A stretch of 41,606 nt of DNA from JBCCMB01 sp039026555 (GTDB lineage: Bacteria > Pseudomonadota > Alphaproteobacteria > Caulobacterales > Hyphomonadaceae). Below, in pieces: positions 10,064 through 17,200 of the stretch; position 1 is the stretch's first letter, and each line of letters starts with the position of its first letter. The stretch lies in the NCBI GenBank assembly GCA_039026555.1, contig JBCCMB010000010.1, positions 1 through 41,606 on the forward strand, read 5' to 3'. Below the pieces are notes generated by a model. It worked only from the letters and a program-made list of their open reading frames with translations, was not told the DNA's origin and did not search any database. The translations under genes were made by a program, and so were the position numbers.

Positions 10064-11055
10064 GCGACGGCGCCTCGGGACCTGCGCCCGCCTATGATCT
10101 TTCCACGCGCGCAGGTCTAGCGAAAGCGATCACGCGCGTCGAATCCAAGCGCGCCGATCATCAACGCGACGCCCGCGCGTTTTTGGCCTCCGTGATGAAC
10201 CAGACCGGCCGCGCGCGACGCATTGGGATTACTGGCGTTCCAGGCGTTGGAAAATCCACCTTTATCGACGCGTTCGGAACTCTGCTGACCACCCTCGGGC
10301 TCAAAGTCGCCGTCTTGGCCGTCGACCCGACCTCGCGCCGGTCCGGCGGCTCCATTTTGGGCGACAAAACGCGGATGGAGCGCTTGTCTGTCGATAAAAA
10401 CGCCTTTGTCCGCCCCTCGCCCGCCGGCGACACGCTGGGCGGCGTCGCCCGCAAAACGCGCGAAAGCCTGCTGCTTTGCGAGGCGGCGGGCTATGATGTC
10501 GTTTTGGTGGAAACCGTCGGCGTCGGCCAATCCGAAACCGTCGTCGCAGACATGGTCGATGTGTTTCTGGTGTTGATGCTGCCCAATGCGGGCGATGATC
10601 TACAAGGCATCAAAAAAGGCGTGCTGGAAGTTGCCGATCTGATCGCCGTCAACAAAGCCGATATCGATCCAAAAGCGGCCGAGCGCGCCGCGCGCCATTA
10701 TCGCAACGCGCTGCACATTTTAGAACCCGCCGATCCGGATTGGCCGCCGCCGGTCGCTACGCTGTCCGGTCAAACAGGCGAGGGGTTGAGCGATTTGTGG
10801 GCGCTGCTGGAAAAACACAAACGCATCACCACCAAGTCCGGCGCCCAGGCGGCCCGCCGCGCCCAGCAACAGAGCAATTGGTTGGACAGCCTGCTGCAAG
10901 ACGGTTTGGCGGACGCCTTCACCCAGCGCCCGGAAGTTTCGAAACGATTGGGCGAACTACGCGCCCGCGTGATGGCCGGCGATCTGCCCGCCAGCGCCGC
11001 CGCGGACAGTCTTTTAGCGCTTTTCCTGGGACAGGATCACAATGACGCAGGCTGA
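10060..11055 (+). CDS. meaB: MeaB/ArgK-family GTPase, methylmalonyl-CoA mutase chaperone
   Basis: This 331-residue G3E-type GTPase loads and protects the adenosylcobalamin cofactor of methylmalonyl-CoA mutase. Walker A is GVPGVGKST (59-67). DPTSRRSGGSILGDKTRM (89-106) and ETVGVGQSE (151-159) are the family switch and base motifs. NKAD (198-201) gives guanine specificity. A C-terminal helical arm follows, which dimerises in the family. The client mutase is encoded 5 kb upstream on the same strand, which supports this identity over an unrelated ArgK-type role. The start overlaps the YbjQ stop by 4 bp, and the stop overlaps the GFA gene by 14 bp. Confidence 0.95.
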   Translation: MSDGASGPAPAYDLSTRAGLAKAITRVESKRADHQRDARAFLASVMNQTGRARRIGITGVPGVGKSTFIDAFGTLLTTLGLKVAVLAVDPTSRRSGGSILGDKTRMERLSVDKNAFVRPSPAGDTLGGVARKTRESLLLCEAAGYDVVLVETVGVGQSETVVADMVDVFLVLMLPNAGDDLQGIKKGVLEVADLIAVNKADIDPKAAERAARHYRNALHILEPADPDWPPPVATLSGQTGEGLSDLWALLEKHKRITTKSGAQAARRAQQQSNWLDSLLQDGLADAFTQRPEVSKRLGELRARVMAGDLPASAAADSLLALFLGQDHNDAG

Positions 11056-11452
11056 AACCGAGCTACGTTGGCGCTCCGGCGGCTGTCATTGCGGAGCTGT
11101 GCGGTTTGAAGTGGCGCTCCCTGAACGTATCGAGGTGGAGGACTGCAATTGCTCCATCTGCGCAATGTCCCGCAACGCTCATATCATCGTACCCGCGTCG
11201 CGCTTCCGACTGCTTATGGGAGAGGCGCATCTGACGCGCTACACTTTCAACACCCATGTCGCGCAGCATTTGTTCTGTAAGACCTGCGGCGTCAAAAGCT
11301 TCTATACGCCCAGATCCAACCCAGACGGTTACGCCGTCACCTGGAGATGTCTGGACGATCCGCAGGATTTTGATGCAGTGGAGATCTTGCCTTTTGACGG
11401 CGTCAATTGGGAGGACAACGCGGCTGCGCTCGCCCATAAATCAAAAGGCTAA
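11042..11452 (+). CDS. GFA/CENP-V domain protein
   Basis: This 136-residue zinc protein of the GFA (glutathione-dependent formaldehyde-activating enzyme-like) fold has all the expected cysteines. They are CHC (15-17), CNCSIC (35-40) and CKTC (79-82), followed by the GVKSFYTPRSNPDGYAVT core. Members are usually annotated as GFA, although true formaldehyde activity is shown for few. The start ATG 11042 lies inside the end of meaB, which implies co-transcription and coupling. It is the last gene of the YbjQ-MeaB-GFA run and converges on the HhH gene. Confidence 0.9.
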   Translation: MTQAETELRWRSGGCHCGAVRFEVALPERIEVEDCNCSICAMSRNAHIIVPASRFRLLMGEAHLTRYTFNTHVAQHLFCKTCGVKSFYTPRSNPDGYAVTWRCLDDPQDFDAVEILPFDGVNWEDNAAALAHKSKG

Positions 11453-11479
11453 CCGCAGATTTGCGATGATCGACGCGCC

Positions 11480-12394
11480 TTAAGCAGATTTCGTTGATTT
11501 GGACTTCTTTTCCCTCTGCGGCGGCGTTTCCCCTCGCGCCAACAGCTCGCTTTGCGAGATCCAGTTCTCACGGTCGATGCGGCCTTTGAAGCTAAGATAA
11601 CCATCCACCCATTCAACTTCCTTGCGCGTCCAAGCGGCGATCTGGTCGAAATGATAAACGCCCAAATCGTTGAGAATGCCCTCTATTTTGGGGCCGATAC
11701 CGCCAATTTGTCGAAGATCGTCTTTTTCGCCGCCGCGGGGCGCGGCCAGCGTTGGCGGTTTACCGTCTGCGTCATCCGGGGCGTCATCGCTCGCCTGCGA
11801 CGTGCTGGGTGCGTCCTCTTTCGGCTCAGGCGCGCTCGGCTCCACCGTCGCCTCGGGGAGTGAGACAGCGGGCGCCGCCGCTTCGCTTGATGCGCTGGTC
11901 AACGCGGCGACAGCGTCTTCTTCCAGATATTTCACGCGGCCCTGCAAATAGCGATTGCGCCATCTCAGACGCATCAATTCGTCATCCGACGGCGCGTCCG
12001 CCGCCGACGAGACAGCGTCCGCATCGGCCAATTTGCCTTCCAGATAGCGTACGCGCGATTCCAGATAGCGGTTGCGCCAGGTCAACGACCCGTCATCCTC
12101 GTCTGCTTCGGGAATCGAAGCCGTCGCGAGCTTCGATTTCAGATCCGCAACAATCTCCCGTTCCGCCGCCAAAGCGACTTCGAGTTTGGACAATCGGTCT
12201 TTTTCATTTGCGGTCGCCCTCGCCGGCTCTCCGCTCTTGACCGCTTTCATCTCTGCTAAAGCGGCGTCTCTCTGCGCCGTAATCATGTCAATCTCGCGCA
12301 CGCTGCGACGTGCGCGCAGCGCCCAACCGACCATGCCGCCAAACAGCGCCGCCAACGCCAGCAGCAGCCACATATGTGCAACAAGCCACCCCAT
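11480..12394 (-). CDS. Membrane-anchored coiled-coil protein with C-terminal helix-hairpin-helix
   Basis: This 304-residue protein has one N-terminal membrane helix (about 5-27) and a charged coiled coil (about 30-95). Two copies of a motif follow: WRNRYLESRVRYLE (106-119) and WRNRYLQGRVKYLE (145-158). An acidic Pro/Ala linker follows (170-220). The C-terminal domain has LRQIGGIGPKIEGILNDLG (227-245) followed by FDQIAAWT, a helix-hairpin-helix fold seen in many alphaproteobacterial proteins and often labelled 5'-nuclease-like. No nuclease residues are evident. ATG 12394 shares its A with the stop of the upstream OmpA gene (TAATG), so it is probably made in fixed ratio with that protein. A bridge between envelope and cytoplasm is inference. 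Confidence 0.8.
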   Translation of the reverse strand: MGWLVAHMWLLLALAALFGGMVGWALRARRSVREIDMITAQRDAALAEMKAVKSGEPARATANEKDRLSKLEVALAAEREIVADLKSKLATASIPEADEDDGSLTWRNRYLESRVRYLEGKLADADAVSSAADAPSDDELMRLRWRNRYLQGRVKYLEEDAVAALTSASSEAAAPAVSLPEATVEPSAPEPKEDAPSTSQASDDAPDDADGKPPTLAAPRGGEKDDLRQIGGIGPKIEGILNDLGVYHFDQIAAWTRKEVEWVDGYLSFKGRIDRENWISQSELLARGETPPQREKKSKSTKSA

Positions 12395-13857
12395 TAGAGG
12401 TCTCCTTCCTCTAGGATTGTGAATTCAATTCTTCGGTTGGCGGCCCGTCCCTCCGGCGTGTTGTTCTGGGTCGCCGGACGATCCGGTCCATAGCCCACAG
12501 CAGAAATCTGTTCGGTCGCCAGCCCCTTACGCACCAAATAGGCGGCGACCGCCCCGGCGCGGCGCTGGCTCAGCGCGATGTTATAATCTCGCCGACCGCG
12601 ATCATCGGTATGGCCCGCTACTTCAAGCCGCAACTCCGCGCACTGGCGCGCAATCGTCACCAATTTGTCCAGCGTGTCGCCGCTGCGGCGCGTAATGGTC
12701 GCTTCATTGGTGGCGAAATAGATTTGATTGGTCGCCATCACCGCCACAAACGCGGCCTGGCACGCTTCGCCCTTGGCGGCGCCGTCGACGGCCAGATCAA
12801 TACCTTCGATTTCCTCCACCACAGGCGCGACCGCGTCGACGTCATATTGAACGCCTATACCGGACAGGCGTCGGTCCATGTCTTCCCGCAAATAATCATA
12901 AACGCTTTCCGTCGCCTGGCCCTCGATGAACAACGTGCGATCGGCGACCGTCATGCGACCCGATACGAATTTCGCGAAATGCGGCAAGGCGAGCCGAGCT
13001 GTGCCGGTCCATTCCGCACCGCCGCCCACGGTCATGCGGTCCACCACGTCACCCTCGAAAAAGCGCCGTCCGGTATCCGCCAGCCCGCGCTTGGCGGACG
13101 CGTCCGGCGCCTGGCCTTTCAGTAACAGTTCGCCGTCTTCAAGTTCCGCCGCCCAGCCATAAAGTCCTGTAACATAGGACCGACCTACATAAGGCGCCGA
13201 CAAAGCCGATAGCGCTTCGGCGATCGCATCTGGCGCTTCGGAATCGGTTGCAACGCCGCGAACGGTTAGCTCCGCATCCACCAATTCGGCTGCACCCGGT
13301 TGCAAACCGGATAGCTGGGACAAGCCTATCAAGGCCGCCGCCGTCCAATCACCCATTTCCGGCGCGCCGGAGGCTAAGCTCATATAATTGCTAATCTCCG
13401 CATTTGGATACGCCGTCAGCGCGGCATCCAGGATAACGGCTTCAGCCGCACGGCTTGGGACGTATCCGCTAAGAACGATTTCGCCGTCATCGACATTCGC
13501 CTTCCAGCTGAACGGCGCCACCAACGGTGCAACTTCGACTTGGTCCGCGACCCTGGTTACGCCTCCGAACAGCAATCCACCACCGCCGATCGCCCGTCCC
13601 GCCGCCGTCACGGCCTCGCTGCGCGCACGTTCCGACGGGGCCAATCCGCGAACAATAACCTTCTGACCTTGCGCTTCGGTTCGCGCCCAGTCATGGCCGG
13701 CGTCACGTACGGCGGCCTTTGCGGCGGCGTCTACTTTTTCCTGCAGATTATGTGCGGATGATCCACCCCAATAGACGCTGGCGAGACTTGTCAGTAAAAG
13801 ACCGACAACGCCCAAGATCAGGAGCAGGTTAGATCCGTCGCGCCTCCCCATGATCAC
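12394..13857 (-). CDS. OmpA-family protein with BON-like repeats
   Basis: This 487-residue protein has an N-terminal membrane helix (about 10-30) and several BON-like units with strings such as VLSGYVPSRAAEA, LKGQAPDASAK and FIEGQATESV. A C-terminal OmpA peptidoglycan-binding domain follows (about 365-487: IYFATNEATI, VAGHTDDRGRRDYN, LSQRRAGAVAAYLV, NRRIEF). Asp and Arg in these motifs hold diaminopimelate in the family. The layout resembles mycobacterial OmpATb/ArfA. It is likely anchored in the inner membrane and bound to the cell wall. The start may be Met1 or Met3. It leads a two-gene unit with the HhH protein. Confidence 0.88.
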   Translation of the reverse strand: MIMGRRDGSNLLLILGVVGLLLTSLASVYWGGSSAHNLQEKVDAAAKAAVRDAGHDWARTEAQGQKVIVRGLAPSERARSEAVTAAGRAIGGGGLLFGGVTRVADQVEVAPLVAPFSWKANVDDGEIVLSGYVPSRAAEAVILDAALTAYPNAEISNYMSLASGAPEMGDWTAAALIGLSQLSGLQPGAAELVDAELTVRGVATDSEAPDAIAEALSALSAPYVGRSYVTGLYGWAAELEDGELLLKGQAPDASAKRGLADTGRRFFEGDVVDRMTVGGGAEWTGTARLALPHFAKFVSGRMTVADRTLFIEGQATESVYDYLREDMDRRLSGIGVQYDVDAVAPVVEEIEGIDLAVDGAAKGEACQAAFVAVMATNQIYFATNEATITRRSGDTLDKLVTIARQCAELRLEVAGHTDDRGRRDYNIALSQRRAGAVAAYLVRKGLATEQISAVGYGPDRPATQNNTPEGRAANRRIEFTILEEGDL

Positions 13858-13938
13858 ATCCCTTTAACGCCCGACGCAATCGGGGCTGGTTGCTTCTAAT
13901 TCGGCACGCAACATACATGCCCTGTCGCCTTTTGGAAT

Positions 13939-14823
13939 GTGCGAAGCCCAATCTTGACCCGTAAACATACGAATTTAGACGATTTTTCAGCCTCCACCTC
14001 GTCTTGGCGGGAGGGCGAGAGGATCACCAGCGCGGCCAACGCGTCGATCAAGCTTTTGCGCAGTCTAGACCGAAAGAAAGCGCGCGCCGATAGCGGCCTT
14101 TTCGTAACCGAGGGCGAAAGACTGGTGCGCGAGGCGCTCGACAATGGTTGGACGCCGCGCATCCTCTTGGTCGGCGACGAAGCCTTAATGCGAGGGCACA
14201 CCGTCGAGACGATTGATCGGGCCCACAAAGCGGGCGCGCGGATCCTCTTGACCAGCGCCAGACTGCTCGGCGCGGTTTCGAAGAAGGACAACCCGCAGAC
14301 ATTAATCGCCGCCTTTCAGCAGCGCGATTTGACGTTAGGCTCTTTTGCGACGAACGGACCACGCCGCTGGATCGCGCTTTATGAAGTGCGCGATCCTGGA
14401 AACCTTGGCACCATTGTCCGAACCGCCGACGCCGCGGGCGTAGATGGCGTGATTTTGGTGGGTCAATGTTGCGATCCCTTCGCGGTGGAGACCGTACGCG
14501 CCACCATGGGCTCGCTCTTTTCAACGCCCCTCGCTCGGGCGACGCCGAAGGACTTCTTAGACTGGCGCGCAGCCGCCGGGGCCCGGCTCGCCGCCGCATC
14601 CATCAATGGCGATCGTCGGCATGACGCTGCGGATTATGGCGATAAGAGCGTTGTGCTGATGGGCAATGAGCAGGCCGGGCTGCCGCCCGAAATGGAAGCG
14701 GCCTGCGACGTTTTGGTCCGCATCCCGATGCGCGGCGCCGCGGACAGCCTCAATTTGGCGCAGGCGACGGCGGTGATGACGTATGAAGTCTGGAGAGACC
14801 GGGGGTATGATGATGGCGCATGA
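13939..14823 (+). CDS. TrmH/SpoU-family RNA methyltransferase
   Basis: This 294-residue SPOUT enzyme uses S-adenosylmethionine for 2'-O-ribose methylation of RNA. The N-terminal substrate-binding domain has SGLFVTEGERLVREAL (52-67). The catalytic domain has motif 1 EVRDPGNLGTIVRTADAAG (149-167, Asn155 and Arg161), motif 2 VVLMGNEQAGLP (238-249) and motif 3 IPMRGAADSLNLAQATAV (262-279). The exact target, rRNA or tRNA, cannot be read from the sequence. The GTG start at 13939 is uncertain because the first 25 residues are not conserved family sequence. A TTG at 13954 is another option. The end overlaps the next methyltransferase gene by 11 bp. Confidence 0.9.
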   Translation: MRSPILTRKHTNLDDFSASTSSWREGERITSAANASIKLLRSLDRKKARADSGLFVTEGERLVREALDNGWTPRILLVGDEALMRGHTVETIDRAHKAGARILLTSARLLGAVSKKDNPQTLIAAFQQRDLTLGSFATNGPRRWIALYEVRDPGNLGTIVRTADAAGVDGVILVGQCCDPFAVETVRATMGSLFSTPLARATPKDFLDWRAAAGARLAAASINGDRRHDAADYGDKSVVLMGNEQAGLPPEMEAACDVLVRIPMRGAADSLNLAQATAVMTYEVWRDRGYDDGA

Positions 14824-15721
14824 GGCGATCCCGGACGGACAGTTCAAGCTTCTCGTCGCCGACGACTGGGCGGATTACCAGCTGCTCGACAGCGGAAACG
14901 GACGAAAGCTGGAACGCTTCGGGCCGGTCACAGTCGAGCGGCCGGATGCGCAATCCTTGTGGGCGCCGGCGCGACCCATTGAAGACTGGCGCGCCGACGC
15001 CGTCTTCACCGGGGGTGACGACGAAGACAAAGGCAAATGGCGCCACGTCGCCGCGCCGCCGCCAGAAAGCTGGCCTGTGACATGGGAAGGCCTGCAATTC
15101 GGCGCGCGCTGCGCCGCCTTTCGACATATGGGCCTCTTTCCGGAGCATTCCGTCCATTGGCGCTGGGCCGCCGAACGTCTTCAGCGGGCTGGACGCCCAA
15201 CGCGTGTGCTGAACCTTTTCGGATATACCGGCGCGATGAGCCTAGCGGCAGCTCGGGCGGGCGCAGAAGTGGTGCATTTGGACGCCTCGCCCAAATCCAT
15301 CGGCTACGGACGAGACAACCAAACCGCATCAGGTCTAGACGATCGCCCCATTCGTTGGATCTGCGACGACGCGATCAAATTCTTGCGGCGAGAAGTTCGG
15401 CGTGGGCGCAGCTATGACGGCATCGTGCTCGACCCGCCCAAATATGGTCGCGGCCCCAAAAGCGAAGTCTGGCGTCTCCAAGAAGACTTCGACGAATTGC
15501 TCAATCTCGTCCGCCAATTAATGTCGCCCGACCCGCTTTTTGTGATCCTCACCATTTATGCGGTGCGTCTCTCCTATATCGCGGTCGGCCAAGCGTTGGC
15601 GCAATCGCTATCCGGCTTTGGCGGCGGCTTGGAATGGGGCGAGATGGCTCTGAAAGAAGAGGCGCGCGGGCTTCACCTCCCCACCGCCGTCTATGCGCGA
15701 TGGGCGTCCGATTTGACCTAG
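14813..15721 (+). CDS. Class I SAM-dependent methyltransferase, RlmI-like
   Basis: This 302-residue protein has a Rossmann-fold methyltransferase domain with motif I VLNLFGYTGAMS (132-143), the acidic ribose-binding Asp157 in HLDASPKS, and DPPKYGRGP (207-215), the catalytic motif IV of the RlmI/RlmK (YccW) rRNA cytosine methyltransferase group. It lacks the N-terminal PUA domain of RlmI, so its substrate may differ. Start ATG 14813 has GGGGG at 14801-14805, 7 bases upstream. ATG 14807 is too close. The overlap with the SpoU gene points to one RNA-modification unit. The stop shares the bases CTAG with the stop of the opposing DUF3253 gene. Confidence 0.88.
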   Translation: MAHEAIPDGQFKLLVADDWADYQLLDSGNGRKLERFGPVTVERPDAQSLWAPARPIEDWRADAVFTGGDDEDKGKWRHVAAPPPESWPVTWEGLQFGARCAAFRHMGLFPEHSVHWRWAAERLQRAGRPTRVLNLFGYTGAMSLAAARAGAEVVHLDASPKSIGYGRDNQTASGLDDRPIRWICDDAIKFLRREVRRGRSYDGIVLDPPKYGRGPKSEVWRLQEDFDELLNLVRQLMSPDPLFVILTIYAVRLSYIAVGQALAQSLSGFGGGLEWGEMALKEEARGLHLPTAVYARWASDLT

Positions 15722-15966
15722 CGCGGCAGGGACAAACGGTAAACGCCCTTAAAGTCGTCAGGATCAACGGACTTGCCTTTGCGCAGGATGGAAATCCGTC
15801 CGTCATGCGCCAGCCGCACGGCCTCAGCCTTCACAATCTTGAGAAGCGGCCGCCAGTCTTCGCCGCCCACCGCCCGCGCGGCTTCCGTCGGACAAATCGA
15901 CTTGTCCGCACCGCGCGCCTCGACGAGCCCTAGGATGGCGGCTTCAACATTTTCTCGCTCGGACAT
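15718..15966 (-). CDS. DUF3253-like small protein
   Basis: This 82-residue protein has the pattern VEAAILGLVEARGADKSICPTE, AARAVGGEDWRPLLK, then ISILRKGKSVDPDDFKG, which fits the DUF3253 family of winged-helix-like small proteins. Its function is unknown. The string CPTEAAR (start of a helix) and the basic KGK turn could suit nucleic-acid binding, but that is inference. I chose ATG 15966 (MSERENVE) rather than ATG 16008, because the extra 14 residues are not family-like and AGGCGAGG lies just upstream of 15966. It converges with the methyltransferase gene, with a four-base overlap of the two stops. Confidence 0.75.
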   Translation of the reverse strand: MSERENVEAAILGLVEARGADKSICPTEAARAVGGEDWRPLLKIVKAEAVRLAHDGRISILRKGKSVDPDDFKGVYRLSLPR

Positions 15967-16049
15967 CGCCTCGCGCCTCTGGCCGTTGGGACGAAAGCTG
16001 GATACCACGCAAGATCAACAAGACCCAGACAATCGTCGGAGATATGTAT

Positions 16050-16490
16050 ATGAGCAGCCCAGTCGAAGTGACCGAAGGCCCCTATGCGGGATGGATGACG
16101 TGGCCGGACGAAGCTTTCGAGATGAACGCCGGGCCTTATTACTTCCGGATTGAGCCCGACGGATCGGCCCTTTGCGCCTTCGACGCAGAAGCACGCCACA
16201 TGAATTCCTCGGGCGCAGTGCATGGCGGTTGCCTCATGTCGTTCGCCGATTTCTCGATTTTCGCCATCGCGCACGAACATATTCTGGGCGCCGGATCCTC
16301 GGTCACGGTGACGCTGAACAATGAATTCATCGGCGCCGGGCATTTGGGCGAGCGGATGGAAGCGCGCGGCGACGTGTTGCGCGCGGGCGGGCGATTGATT
16401 TTCGTGCGCGGCTTGATCACCGCCAACAAACGCCCTTGCCTCAACTTTTCCGGCGTCATCAGCCGCGTCAAAGCCAAGCCGGAGGCGTAA
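16050..16490 (+). CDS. PaaI-family hotdog thioesterase
   Basis: This 146-residue acyl-CoA thioesterase has the hotdog fold. The core motif GAVHGGCLMSFADF (55-68), with Asn52, the HGG turn (58-60) and Asp67, is typical of PaaI-like thioesterases, which hydrolyse aromatic or medium-chain acyl-CoAs. Its usual length is about 140 residues. ATG 16050 is preceded by GGAG at 16038-16041 with 8 bases spacing. The ATG at 16044 is too close. The stop directly abuts the stop of the opposing GST gene with no gap. Substrate is unknown, and nearby acyl-CoA genes make a lipid role plausible. Confidence 0.88.
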   Translation: MSSPVEVTEGPYAGWMTWPDEAFEMNAGPYYFRIEPDGSALCAFDAEARHMNSSGAVHGGCLMSFADFSIFAIAHEHILGAGSSVTVTLNNEFIGAGHLGERMEARGDVLRAGGRLIFVRGLITANKRPCLNFSGVISRVKAKPEA

Positions 16491-17111
16491 TCACCCCTTC
16501 GCGAAACAGGGCCGGTCTTTCAATTCCCTCCGATACCGCGCAAGATTTTCAAGCTCTTTCCAAGGTTCGAACCTTACCACGCGGCCAAACCCTAAAGACG
16601 CGAAAAAGGTGATGTCGGCGATAGTGAAGCGGTCGCCGGCGATGAAGTGACTTTCACCGAGCCGGCGATCGAAATACTTCGCCATCTTATTGGCGCGCAC
16701 TTCATTGCTCGCGGCCCAATCGGGACATTGCGGGTTTTCCAACGGGGCCATCGCGGGGTGGCCGTGGCGAAACCAATTGGCGACGGCGAGCATATAGAGC
16801 AATTCCACGCGGCGATCCCACATTTCAATGATCGCCCTTTCCTTAGGGTCTGCGCCCATCAGATTCGGCTCGGGATAGACGCCCTCAAGATAGGTCGAAA
16901 TCGCTCGGCTTTCCGTGAGATAGGTTCCGTCATCCAATTCCAGCGTCGGCACTTGCGCGAGCGGCGATTTTTCGCGGTATTCAGACGATTTATGCTCGCC
17001 CTCCATGATCGAGACTTGAACTTGCTCAATCTCGTCGGAGAGCCCTTTTTCGCGAATGAAATACAACAAACGGTCCGGGTTCACCGCATGGCGGGACATA
17101 TAGGCTTTCAT
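16491..17111 (-). CDS. Glutathione S-transferase family protein
   Basis: This 206-residue cytosolic GST has a thioredoxin-like N-terminal domain with the cis-proline motif QVPTLELDDG (53-62) and the glutathione-binding TESRAI (66-71). An all-helical C-terminal domain follows, with the N-capping FTIADITFFA (about 162-171). The catalytic residue may be Ser6, but the residue in this position varies by class. It starts at ATG 17111. It is the last gene on the minus strand after the TonB receptor, separated by an inverted repeat. The role could be detoxification or isomerisation. Confidence 0.88.
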   Translation of the reverse strand: MKAYMSRHAVNPDRLLYFIREKGLSDEIEQVQVSIMEGEHKSSEYREKSPLAQVPTLELDDGTYLTESRAISTYLEGVYPEPNLMGADPKERAIIEMWDRRVELLYMLAVANWFRHGHPAMAPLENPQCPDWAASNEVRANKMAKYFDRRLGESHFIAGDRFTIADITFFASLGFGRVVRFEPWKELENLARYRRELKDRPCFAKG

Positions 17112-17150
17112 CGCTTTTCCTTCAGTTCGCGCATAAAGCCTAGCTGCACA

Positions 17151-17170
17151 CGCCGGCTAATTCACCGGCG
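17151..17170 (-). terminator. Inverted repeat after the TonB receptor gene (weak terminator candidate)
   Basis: A perfect 6-bp stem CGCCGG/CCGGCG encloses an 8-base loop, 31 bp past the receptor stop and before the GST start. No T-run follows on either strand, so it is not a classical Rho-independent terminator. It could pause polymerase or stabilise the mRNA end. Confidence 0.3.
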
Positions 17171-17200
17171 CCGCAGCGGAACGCAAAGGTCTGCTGGGCC

